Below are positions 27,501 to 35,751 of a DNA stretch of 64,000 nt, piece after piece; the stretch's first letter is position 1; each line of letters starts with the position of its first letter. The DNA lies in contig OX485806.1 of NCBI GenBank assembly GCA_950295325.1, positions 36,454,001 to 36,518,000 on the forward strand, given 5' to 3'. A program made the position numbers and the translations under genes. The DNA is from Polytrichum commune (Eukaryota > Streptophyta > Polytrichopsida > Polytrichales > Polytrichaceae). Below the pieces are notes generated by a model, which saw nothing but the letters and a program-made list of their open reading frames with translations, searched no databases and was not told the DNA's origin.

Positions 27501-28004
27501 CATACCATGTAGGGTTCAATATCTTTTTCAATGCCAACTCAAATGTTTACATAGTGATAGCAACTATAATCTAGGAAAACCAAAAATTGAAAATGCAACC
27601 ATGTATTTGGTAAACATTGATTCAATGTTTTATGAATGCAAGTGACTAAAAATTATTGTCATGTCAATGTTGAATCTTGATGCACACCCTTCAAAGTTTG
27701 ATAATTTATGCGTCCTAACTCAACATTTAGAGCTAACAATTATTCAATATTGGCTCAGCTTATAATTCAACCTTCCAAAGTAGATCTTGCATCTATGAAA
27801 TATAAAAACAAACGAACAATATATATTACAAGCGTATGTTTGGTAGGCATTGATTCAATGTTGTAATTTGATGTGATAAAATCAACATGAAATCAATGTT
27901 GATTTATGAATTGAAAGGTTTGTGACAATTGTTCGAGTCCAAAATGGGCAATTGCTCAAAGTAATAGATCCTTCAGGAATCGGATGCTCTTACTCATGCG
28001 ACAT
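6588..28004 (-). CDS. DRC11: DRC11/IQCA1, nexin-dynein regulatory complex AAA protein
   Basis: IQ- and AAA-domain protein of the axonemal nexin-dynein regulatory complex, which links dynein to doublet microtubules; in a plant this implies flagellated sperm. Exons from the start: 28004-27994, 27343-27253, 26638-26564, 25268-25191, 24682-24587, 24098-24000, 22103-21942, 20342-20287, 19189-19103, 18384-18320, 17971-17796, 16601-16218, 15892-15731, 13877-13602, 12881-12756, 10943-10779, 9468-9325, 8435-8130, 7159-7070, 6686-6588. All join in phase to about 915 residues, against about 820 in human IQCA1. Order: N-terminal conserved region (residues 1-150, with IVHPQKR and GRILEIK), IQ-like motifs (about 200-260), long Lys/Glu linker (270-560), AAA module with Walker A GGPQTGKT at 639-646, post-AAA PYPDYGARLVLW, and Lys-rich tail. 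The last bases of exon 18 and the start of exon 8 are the least certain. Confidence 0.93.
7318..7556 (-). mobile_element. tRNA-derived SINE (intron of DRC11)
   Basis: Read on the minus strand, the head has an A-box-like TGATAGTGGAGAGG near 7535 and a B box AGTTCGATTCC near 7490, spaced as in a tRNA, followed by a tRNA-unrelated body. A second copy, about 80 percent similar by eye, lies at 12284-12527 on the same strand. Ends are approximate; no target duplication was resolved. Confidence 0.6.
8955..9285. mobile_element. TIR element, GTGTTGGTCTGGTAT family
   Basis: Ends AGTGTTGATGTGGTATC and, inverted, GATACCATGTCATACCAACAC. A better preserved relative with both ends (GTGTTGGTCTGGTAT) lies at 45218-45592, and partial copies lie near 22480-22745 and 60296-60496. 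Non-coding; it sits in the DRC11 intron between exons 17 and 18. Confidence 0.55.
10256..10664. mobile_element. 409-bp hAT-type MITE, copy 1
   Basis: Ends CACGGGGAGGTCACT and the inverse AGTGACCCCCCGTG, with the inverted similarity running about 50 bp inward. Flanked by perfect 8-bp duplications GCTGCTTG at 10248-10255 and 10665-10672, the hAT signature. No coding capacity. It lies in DRC11 intron 16. Copy 2 at 15303-15711 has the identical length. Confidence 0.85.
10779..10943 (-). CDS. DRC11: DRC11 exon 16, Walker B region
   Basis: Codes 55 residues including DGKYEGKKAAMMLHMCFKLA and then PSVIYIEDVEQ. In ordinary AAA proteins this position reads hydrophobic-Asp-Glu; here the acidic pair is Glu-Asp (residues 699-700 of the model). 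The same inverted pair is, from memory, normal for the IQCA1 family, so it is not a mutation in this copy. Confidence 0.9.
11728..12070 (+). mobile_element. tRNA-derived SINE, second family
   Basis: The head carries TGGCTTGGTGG (11732-11742), a good A box, and GGTTCTATTCC (11776-11786), a good B box, 33 bases apart, followed by a GC-richer unrelated body ending near a TCTATCTATCT tract. It differs in sequence from the SINE at 7318-7556. Located in DRC11 intron 15. The 3' end is approximate. Confidence 0.6.
12284..12527 (-). mobile_element. tRNA-derived SINE, second copy of the 7318 family
   Basis: Shares with 7318-7556 the segments GCTCAAGAATCTTCTTGGTG and TACCTCTCCACTATCACCT, in the same orientation. 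Its B box is degraded (GCGATTTGACTCTT), so it is likely older or mutated. It ends against exon 15's downstream intron sequence. Confidence 0.55.
12756..12881 (-). CDS. DRC11: DRC11 exon 15, Walker A
   Basis: Codes AKRLVIEYGVLSISS and ends SLLLYGGPQTGKTLL, an intact P-loop (GxxxxGKT) for ATP binding. The acceptor is TCGTGCAG and the donor TTG|GTGAGA, phase 0. It joins exon 16 (AHAVVTSTGSTFFNIS), where the strand after the P-loop and the NIS..I.GKY.G segment of the AAA fold follow as in IQCA1. Confidence 0.9.
15303..15711. mobile_element. 409-bp hAT-type MITE, copy 2
   Basis: Terminal inverted repeats of about 48 bp: GGGGAGGGCACTCCATTGTC at the left, its exact inverse at the right. Perfect 8-bp target duplications TATGATTA lie at 15295-15302 and 15712-15719. 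Same length and about 80 percent similar to copy 1 at 10256-10664. It landed only 11 bases inside the intron after the exon 13 donor (15730) of DRC11. Confidence 0.88.
16218..16601 (-). CDS. DRC11: DRC11 exon 12, charged linker
   Basis: The longest exon, 128 residues, begins ERINEWLKLTRDPDTNFYLP and holds the acidic/basic linker (KKKKGEDKDSGRKKKGKGG then DDDEEA) followed by a conserved YIDTWYNKDDSGNYLQKF block. A comparable linker with long Lys/Glu runs precedes the AAA domain in animal IQCA1. Both ends have good consensus sites (ATGCAG acceptor, GAG|GTGTGTG donor). Confidence 0.85.
17118..17475. mobile_element. TIR MITE, TTAGGG(A/C)CCACTTC family
   Basis: Left end CTTAGGGACCACTTCACACA, right end inverted CCTAAGGGCCACTTCCACAC. 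About 358 bp, non-coding, in DRC11 intron 12's upstream neighbour (between exons 11 and 12). A longer relative with clearer ends is at 34986-35478, and 21040-21440 looks like a decayed member. Confidence 0.6.
18074..18233. mobile_element. 160-bp TIR MITE, ATAGTCC family
   Basis: Ends ATAGTCCGTCCACACTTACT and the imperfect inverse ending GAGTGGACTAT; further in, GTGAACGGTTC and GAACCGTTCAC pair exactly. The inverted arms cover about 46 bp each. It lies within the short intron between DRC11 exons 10 and 11. The target duplication is unclear, possibly TA. Confidence 0.6.
19640..19862. mobile_element. TIR MITE, CACTAAAT/TTTAGTG family
   Basis: Contains GGAATTACACAATG near the left and the inverse-type block GCATTGTGTAAGTCCAAATA near the right, then TTAGTGTAGTG. 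A close relative with clearer ends is at 55856-56080. Boundaries are approximate. Confidence 0.45.
20448..20776. mobile_element. CACTA-type MITE, second copy
   Basis: Starts CACTAGTAAAGAACTATGCC and ends TTTTGTACTAGTG, the inverse. Flanking triplets are GTT (45-47 of 20400s) and TTT, so the 3-bp duplication is imperfect. It shares with the element at 115-402 the GAACCGCAA block, the GGTCTTGAAAACACCT-type inverted pair and the GCTGGTCAAAAGAA segment. Located in DRC11 intron 7. Confidence 0.7.
20861..21029. mobile_element. TIR MITE (AATTAGTGCATGTTA family), short copy
   Basis: Left CCCAATTAGTGCGTGTTACT, right GTAACACACACTAATTGGG, an inverted pair; internal CGGAATTACGTAGTGC pairs with GCACTTCGTAACTCTG. 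Adjacent to the CACTA-type MITE in DRC11 intron 7. Confidence 0.55.
23028..23293. mobile_element. 266-bp TIR element
   Basis: Arms 23028-23062 and 23260-23293 are inverted copies (GGCTAGATGCCCACCTCTTT against AAAGAGGTGGGCGTCTAGCC). Flanks CTTGA and CTTGC suggest a short, imperfect duplication. Non-coding; in DRC11 intron 6. Confidence 0.55.
25189..25190 (-). other. DRC11: GC-AG intron donor (DRC11 intron 4)
   Basis: Exon 4 reads ILEIKG and is followed by GCAAGT; no GT donor nearby keeps the frame. The next exon begins WMVELNEG after GATGACAG, and the join aligns residue for residue with the IQCA1 family. This makes it a GC-AG intron with the strong consensus (G|GCAAGT) usual for that minority class. 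Confidence 0.75.
27994..28004 (-). CDS. DRC11: DRC11 exon 1, 11-nt start exon
   Basis: The ATG sits in the context CATCACCATGTCG and codes Met-Ser-His plus two bases of Asp before a GTAAGAG donor. Exon 2 (27343) starts with the third base, giving MSHDTYNLQWQ. This matches in length and pattern the known N-terminus of animal IQCA1 (Met-Ser-x-x-Thr-Tyr-Asn-x-x-Trp), which is why I chose this start. The intervening intron (27344-27993) ends TATTTGCAG. Confidence 0.8.
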
Positions 28005-29718
28005 GGTGATGGAGAATCAACAACTCGAAGTTGCTCTTGGGCAATTCCAATTCGAATAAGTCGTGTTTTGAGCTTGTTGTAATCCTTTCTTCAAATCCTG
28101 CACCTGAGAGAAGAATCCAAATTCCTTGTCATGCCAAATGCCGTGGCCCTAGCTCAACTTGGTTTGGAAAAAATTCAATATAGGGTGTGGTAGCCCAATG
28201 AGTTTGGGCACCATGGGAAAAAAAAACCTTAATTAGGGTTACTTGCATGCGATTCAGCCGAATGGGACTTATTACAAGGCATGTTGTTTTCCAAGTAGCA
28301 ATGGAGTAACTAACATGTTGTAGGGCCCACCAATCTGCTTCTTGTAATAACATTACTAAGTTGTAGGCCAATGCACCGCGTGGTTGGGAATATGTTATAG
28401 TCTAGACTTCATCATATAGAAGTTCCCCCCTAAAACCAAGTCCAAATTAGGTCTTGAAAATTGTATAGTATAATACATCTTTGATACAAGGTCAATCCCC
28501 CTTAGGGGTTAAGATAGAAAATGCAAGAGGGTGTTCACATTCATCCACATACAAGCCACATACTTGAGATGATAGTACTTTCCAACTTGAGTCAATTTGT
28601 TATGTAAGTTTTCATTTTTCGCCAATCAAACCAAAAGTTCAAGTCATTTCAATCCTCATTGACAGAGAGCTTGTCTTAGTCATTCCACATGGAATCCATA
28701 ATGGCGTCCTCAAACTTTGTAAGCATGGTGAAAAGTTCAAACTCTCAAGTTGAGAAACTCATGCGTAAAGTGGATTTAAAGGTCCCCTTACACTACGTAG
28801 TGCTCGAGTTGAGAGAGCTTGAAGTTCTACCGGACTTGCAACATTTAGATGTTGTCTTGATAAATCTTATGTGGAATGACTATGACAAGATCTCTAGTCA
28901 AAATTCTAAGCTACCTCCATGAGGTAGCTTAGGAAATTTTGAGAGCCTGAACTCTTGTTTTGTAGGCCCCAAGCCAATGGACTTTCAAACATTTTTTGTT
29001 TGCTATCATTCCTCTCTTGGATCTCTCACTTAAGAATATGAGCACTTTACACTTGATTGAACTATTTTGAGTATGAAGATTGGTTGAGCTTTGAATGAGA
29101 GCTTGTTAACTCCAAATATGTGGGTTGTGTTTTAGTGCATTGGCCCGAGGGGGAGGGGGAGGGGGGAGACGCTGGACACATAGTGTGAGGGCCAATGTTG
29201 TTATTGGCTGGCGGGTAAGAACTAAGTTTTATGAGATTAGTGACATGGTGGGCCAATGTTATGGGCCATGAGGATGGTGGATGAGCAAATTGGTGGACTG
29301 CAAGGGAGTTTGTTGAAGATGGAGTGGTGGTTGCCGTTTGTATTTTGGGAAGGCGGTAGTGGTGGTTGCCCCAGGGTGTATGCCACTATGTGTGTACCAT
29401 GTGCATGTGCCAACTGCTACACGAAGTCTTCAACTATTTGTATTACATGCGGCATTGATTCAATGCTTCGGTTGGTATTCATATTTGTAGCTTGTCACGT
29501 TTGCTTGCATTTCTAATTTTAATGTCACCTGCAATGGCTTTGAAGATGAGAGCGCGTGTTCACTCTCAATCTCAAAAACGGACCCATTCTTCCCTAAAGT
29601 ACTTTGAAGCGTCTGTCACAATTGCAGTGGGCAACATGGATATCAACATTGCGCTTCTTATCAAGTTGAGAAAATTCATTGAAGAGGAAAATGCATGGCG
29701 GGCATGTGCTCCGTGGAG
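28005..29718. other. intergenic between DRC11 and the reductase copy
   Basis: Probably contains the 5' UTR and promoter of DRC11 just above 28004. A perfect short hairpin CTAAGCTACCTC-CAT-GAGGTAGCTTAG lies at 28906-28932, immediately after a 77-codon chance frame. A run of G/A-rich sequence is at 29148-29170. No gene I can support. Confidence 0.5.
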
Positions 29719-31365
29719 TGTCAATGGAAATTCCTTCCCTCACAACAATGGCTCAAGCACGTGCGGAATACAATATCCATAGAAATGATTACAAAGAGAC
29801 AAGGATAAACTGATTGGTACATAAGCACGTGGCTCAAAACCATGCTTAGAGACAAGGTTTGTGGTCGATTGCAAATGCAACTTCACTTGAGTAAGTTGAA
29901 TAGGGTTTTGAGGAGTGTTCTCGGGTAGGTCACTTTGTAGGAATTTTGTGCATATACATCTGAGGGGTATTTGTGTAAGGGCTATATACCTCCAAGGCAC
30001 AAATTAAACAATTCCTATAATTACTTTATTATCTAAAATGACCTATTTTATTCCACCCTATTAGTAGTTATATTGCCAATGTTGTTAAATTTTTTTGGTA
30101 GTCTATATTTTTGTTATAAAGAAAAAGTTAATTCAAAAGTACAGTATATGCATTGCAAAGTGGTGCAAAAAAAACATACAAAAAAGCTTGATGCTTACAT
30201 ACCATTGCAAAACCATACACGTGCAACACTTCAAAGAGTCACAACATACAACTACAACAACATGAAGCAAATCATTCCAAAAGTATAGCATGAATGAAAA
30301 ATGTAGCAATGAAAGCCTAGGATCTCACAATGTAGTTGAATCTTTCAAAATTAGCTGGAATTCAAGAGAAACTTATCAGGAACTCTTAAATTCATTATTA
30401 ACACTGGTTTCACATTGATTTAATCACATCAAACTACATCAACATGGAATCAATGCCTACCAAACATACAAGGGGTTGCAATTATAATCTTGTGTTGCTA
30501 TATCTTAATGTGTTGACAACGGCAATATTGAAGGTAGGTTATAGTGGCAACAAAAGTATGCGGGTATTCAGAAAGGTCTGCGTACATTCCGGGGAAGACA
30601 CTTCGTGTGAATGAGGAAAACATCACTGCAAGTGTTGAGGAGAGTTTGAACTTTGAAGCGGCTGGGGACTGATCACATTGACCTCCTTTAGATTCATTGG
30701 TTTGATCTCTGACCTGAGCATGTACTTTAGTTTCAAAATTCTTGGACAAATTGAGAGGATTGTTCTCACAAAGATGTCTGAGTGATGAGGAATTGGATAA
30801 CATTGTAAACACATGGAAATGAGCGATTGTAATTTATCAGCTATATGGTTGCTTTCAGGTGTGAAATTGGTTTCACAAGATTGGTATTGATAGAAAGGTC
30901 ATATTTATGATGTGTGGCTTCTCTGTGTCCAGGCCAGATCGGTATGTGGCACTTTTCGGAGAGAGAACCTTCAATCCTAAAAGCATGCGAGAATCCGTTC
31001 CAATTGTGGAACAATTACAAGCACTGAAGAAGGTTATCGACCAAGGCAAGGTATGTAGAACAATTTCTTGGGGTTTAAAGACTAGATTCAAAACTGTTAA
31101 GGTTTATGCACAGGAAGTTCCTATGATTTGCACCTACCTGGAGGTGAATTTTTTTGAGAACTGGCTTGCAAGCTTGAGCAGGTTAGGTTTGTAGGTGTCT
31201 CGAATGAAACTTCGTTTGGAGTGATGGAATTCTGCCATGCTGCTAAGCAACTCGACCTTCCAAAGATTGTCAGCATCCAAAACAACTACAGCCTACTTGT
31301 CCGAACTTCATTTGAAGGTGATGTATCTCAAATCTCATCTATGTATTGTTCTTAAACCCTAAACC
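29719..31365 (+). pseudogene. partial aldo/keto reductase copy, broken
   Basis: A truncated duplicate of the 37247-38537 part of the intact gene downstream. It has versions of exon 3 (around 29772-29860), exon 4 (30538-30699), exon 5 (30933-31050) and exon 6 (31182-31317), but no exons 1, 2, 7 or 8. Exon 3 has lost its acceptor region through a deletion and carries stops TAG and TGA. Exon 4 has a 7-base duplication (TTTGAAC before TTTGAAG near 30647-30656), which breaks the frame, and a CAG-to-TAG change in LLQIH. Exons 5 and 6 are nearly intact, so the duplication is not ancient. About 390 bp of extra sequence separate exons 3 and 4 relative to the intact gene. Confidence 0.88.
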
Positions 31366-31440
31366 CCGCACCCTAAAACCCTTCAGTCTCAATCTTGGGC
31401 GCTTAAAAGCCAATTGATGAGCCCAAGAACTTACATTCTT

Positions 31441-32653
31441 AGGGCGGCTTTACATTAGGGGCCATTTGGCGGCCGGGCCATTTGGAGTAGAGGCAACTTG
31501 GACTTGAAGTGGCCCTTACTTTACTCTAACTTTAGCTCTACTTTACAAAGTGGCCCGTTGAGTGGCCCTTGCAATATAAAGTCCATAGGACCACTTGTAG
31601 GGTCCAAATTGGAAATTCCGCTTTAAAGTGGGCCTTCCAAATGGCCCTAGGGACTTTATATTGTAAGGGCCACTCAATGGGCCACTTTGTCTTAAATGAA
31701 TTATGCCCCTTCTTGAACTAAAGTCATAAAGTCATAAAGTCATAAAGTCATAAATGACTATATGACGGAAGTTGGGTGAAGTGGCCCGTAGATGCGAAGT
31801 GGCTCTCCATAAACCCTCGACCCATTTTTTTGCCGGCGGGCCACTTTTTTCCCTCCAAAACGCCACCATGTCACCCGCCATGCAAGCTTTAGGAGAAGTG
31901 GGCCGACTCTCAAGGCCTTACCACATTACAGGCAATTCGGGTTTAGTGAGTCAACTATAGTTCCAGCAACTTTTCTGAAAATCTCATCACTTTGCCGCCT
32001 GTCATCTACCACACGACAGGCAGTTTAGGGCCACACATAATACTGTAAAAGTAATAAAGTGTTTACCTGTTTATCTTTTGAAAACTTGGGTAGCGCTTCT
32101 GTTCAACCCTTGTGCTTCCGACAGAGGGCCTTGTTACATTATGATCAGTCTTGTGTGTGAAGTGGCCCTGAGTCGACTCTCTTTGATGTAGTTTACTATT
32201 CAATTTTGCTTTTTGGTAGAAGCTGAAGATGGATAGACAGAAAGAAACAAATTGTAATGGAAGTGAAGTCGGAAGAGAAGAGAAGAGAGGAGAAGTGAAG
32301 TGAAGAGAAGCACCTCAGCAGGTTTTTTCACGTGAAGACAAAACCCTAAACCCTAAATTCCGGAACTTCCACTTGAAAACCAGCGGCAGTTCATCTTCCA
32401 GAAGCTCCACACTTTTCAAGGCCACGTAGTTCTTCTCTGCCGCCAGTGTGGTACCTATTGGGGCAGCGGCAGTTGCACTCAACCAATGAAGTGCCCTACA
32501 GTAGTTTAATTGCCTGTAGTGGGGTAAGCCCCTCAATATAAAGCCCTCGGGGCCATATTAGGGGCCATTTGGACAATCTAAGCACTCTCATTGGTTGATG
32601 CCTAGGGTTTGGAAACGGCCCCTAGAAATGGCCCCTAATATAAAGTGGCCCTT
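31441..32653. repeat. cluster of GGCC-rich foldback MITEs
   Basis: Left border AGGGCGGCTTTACATTAGGG and right border, inverted, AAGGGCCACTTTATATTAGG are related inverted repeats. Inside, 31545-31590 and 31645-31690 form a near-perfect 46-bp stem (GTGGCCC..TTGAGTGGCCCTT), and 32549-32653 forms a second small foldback (GGGGCCATATTAGGGGCCAT). The short tandem (AAAGTCAT)n is at 31722-31753. I cannot say whether this is one 1.2-kb element or two small ones with related ends. Confidence 0.5.
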
Positions 32654-34985
32654 AAGTACAATCTTGGCGATGCTTGCAGGTGTTTGTCGAGGGCCCACAA
32701 ATATGTCCGAGGTTTGTGCCCATGGCAATTGCAAGCCAGCCACAAATTTAACTTCCAAAAAAAATAAAATTCAAAACAACCACCCGGAAAGGTGCTTACC
32801 CGAAGTGCAGCGACCGTAGCTCTTGATTCATCACCTTGGTACACTTTGCTGCTCTCAACATCGCATTGGGTAGCCACGTGACCTACGATGGGAGCGCAGA
32901 TCATCGCCATGCCAAAGCAACATTGTGCGGCTAAAAATGGGAGCGCAAATATTGAAATGACCTCGGGCCAATAAAAAATTTCAACCCAAGCTGGATGAAA
33001 ACCAACCTTTTGGGTGCAGGCCCGCCATGTGCAGGCTTCGCCCCGTCACCGCCCATCCCGCCATTTTACTTCCCCTACCCGCACAGATCCAATGTGGTTG
33101 TGCTACCTGCTTACTGTTTCTAGGGTGGACACTAATGTATGCGGTCAGGCCCTTACGACTCTTATGGCAAGGCCAGTGGCATGGCACCTGCATCTGCATC
33201 TGCATCTGCTCTTTTTCATCCAAGATGCAGATGCAGGTACAGGGCCCGGGCCCAGTGATCGCCATTCTTGCAAATCGGGGATGAAATTATATCCACGGTC
33301 CAACCATCTGCCTGCATAACCCTCAGTTATGTAGGGTCCCTGCTATCCATATGAGACAAACCCATTTTAGTATAATGACAGATGAGACGAGGTACATGTG
33401 AGACTAGGGTTTAACCTTCTGTATTTGGGTAGAGGGGGAATTTACTGACGTGACCACTCCCAAGGTAACTTTCTTGAATAGTATGTACTTGTTGCTCTAA
33501 TAATTGTACTTGCTCTGATTTGGGATACACGACGAGTGGGAGGCCTCCCTGCATCTGCATCTCGCATCCTGGACAGAGGCCACTTTCTGTTTCCGGATGC
33601 GGATGTAGATGCAGGCATGATTGGGCTTGCTCTTATGCCCCCTTCCCACCTCACTTTAGCTAAGACTAAAAGTTCGTTCTAGCAAACCGGCCTTCACACC
33701 ATCGACATTATATAGTGCCGAGCCTAGTTGGCAAATGATGTGGCATGGCTTAAAAGTGGAGGTTTTAACATCAACCACCGACCCTCCCATCGGTACCTAA
33801 ACATGAGGCAAGAATATAGGAGCTTTAAAAGTGTCGCCTCCCACCCTTGTGATTGGTTGCTTTTTAGTCTTAGCTATGAGGGCACGAGGAGCCCCATTAA
33901 CCCCTAAGTGCCCGAGCAACCATATATGGTTGACCAAAAATTTCGGCTCGTTTGTGTGTGGGCAGGTAAATTCCTTTGACCGCGTAAATTTTTTTGGCGG
34001 GCAATATGGAAGGGCAACTTTTGGATTGAGGCATTTTTGACCAAAAAGAGTAAATATTCGATTTTAGAGAGGGTTGCAAAGGCATATATGTCCGTGATGT
34101 AGGGAATGGGTGGAGAAAGTGCTTTACTATTTCCTCAATGTTTCAGCTAATTAGACTATTGTATTTGTTTTTGACATCCAAAGAGTTCTCATTATTCATT
34201 TCTTTTGAAAAGTGTTGTAGTGGAAAGAGTAAAAAAATTCCTTATTTTTAACCGTCGAATATTAGTATTCACAATTACCAATGTGAAGTAATTTGCAATA
34301 TCAAATTGTCAAGTGCTAAAATAAAGAAAATGCATTTCAAGAATGGCAAGGAGGATTGCGAAATGATTGGGATAGCTCTATATGTATACATAGGGTCTTT
34401 GGAATCACATTTTTGTATTCTTTCACATGTTGGAGTTGTTTGTGTCACCTCAAACTCCTAAAAACACTTATGAGCAAATCATACCAACATTGTGGGGAGG
34501 GGCGGCATACAAAAAAAAGAATGTATACATTTCTCTTGTTTGAATCTCACAACTCTTATGCAATCTCGGTCTCAAAATTGGTATGCATACTAATAAACAA
34601 GTTCTTTAAACATCTGTACGGTTAGATTTTGGATAAAAGACAAATTCCTCCATTGGGGATTGTATTAAAGCCATGCACATATTTCTTAGGAAAAGTGCAT
34701 TATGAAAGGCTTGGGCACTTAGGGGTTAACAAAAACCGATGGTAAGATAGGTGAGCAATAAGGCATTTGGGGATGGGACAAAAACTACCCAACATTCATT
34801 GCTTGGTAGATAAAACCATGAACATGTGTGAAAGCTACTTAACTAAAACCTACTTGAAAATCTCCGGAGCAAGTTCTTGTAAGTGCATTGGGATAGTCGG
34901 ATGCCTCCGCTATAACCGAGGGAGCTTTACCCGGTTTTTAGAAAATACTTTGGGTCTTAACTAAAGTCAGGTGGGAAGGGGGCAT

Positions 34986-35478
34986 TAGGGCCACTTCATA
35001 CACGAGCCAAGAGCCGTGACCATGAAATTGTGAGAGTCCAAAAGAAAGTGTTTGAAGGCCATCCCAAGCCACCTCCAAAATCATGTAGTGTGGTCACGGA
35101 TCCTCAAGTGTAGTCTGAAGCCACATGTGACGGGTCCTCAACCAAATGCTATTTCAATGAGTTTCTATTCATGTGGGTCCTCGCACATGATAAAATAGAA
35201 TAAATCAACGGTTGTGAGCGTTCAGAATGCCATGATCTCATGGTTTTGTGGTAGGCCTACCTCCAAGAGGTGGTTTTTGGAAAATAGTCCAAGTGACCAT
35301 GAAACATGATCCATTCGATGCGATGCCATATAGGAGTCCATGTAGACTTGACATCCATCTCTTGGTCCCTCAAGGATAGTGTGAAGCGAACTTGGACAAA
35401 CTCCGCCTTTCCCACCAACGAGAGTGCTTGAAGTGTGATGGTCACGGGCTCTCAGTCTCGTATGTGAAGTGGCCCTAA
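34986..35478. mobile_element. 493-bp TIR MITE, TTAGGGCCACTTC family
   Basis: Left TTAGGGCCACTTCATACACG and right, inverted, TTAGGGCCACTTCACATACG; the inverted similarity continues through GAGCCGTGACCAT for about 50 bp. Non-coding. It ends about 270 bp before the start codon of the aldo/keto reductase gene and so may contribute to its promoter. Relative at 17118-17475. Confidence 0.7.
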
Positions 35479-35751
35479 GACCACCTACTTCAAGGCCTTT
35501 GGGGAGCACTTCACATTCAGTGCGTTACTCCTGCATTCCGCTGATGCCACGTGGCCCTCTCTTAACCTCCCACATCGTTGCCGTGCCTTGCAACATATGC
35601 ACCTGAACCCACCTTCTCTGCAACTCCCAACACCTGAATTCCTGGTTACAAATACGTACTTGGCTACCGTCGTATCGAGAAATCTCGCATTCACAATATC
35701 AGTACTTCGTTGTTGGATCTCGCATTGTGCGACGTTTTGTGTGTGGCAGCT

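Larger units (their letters stand above)
31366..35751. other. intergenic upstream of the intact reductase
   Basis: Holds the foldback cluster, two CATCTG-rich hairpins (33191-33236 and 33549-33617), the TIR element 34986-35478 and the promoter and leader of the reductase gene (35480-35751). The interstitial ACCCTAAACCCTAAA at 32339-32353 is plant telo-box type. No other gene is supported. Confidence 0.5.

Noticed and set aside
29492-29782. 96-codon open frame ahead of the reductase copy
   Set aside because: It runs into the decayed exon 3 region of the pseudogene; the N-terminal part has no recognisable domain or splice context.
32339-32353. Telomere-like ACCCTAAACCCTAAA tract
   Set aside because: Only two units; such telo-boxes are common in plant promoters and introns, so it is not a telomere or a fused chromosome end.
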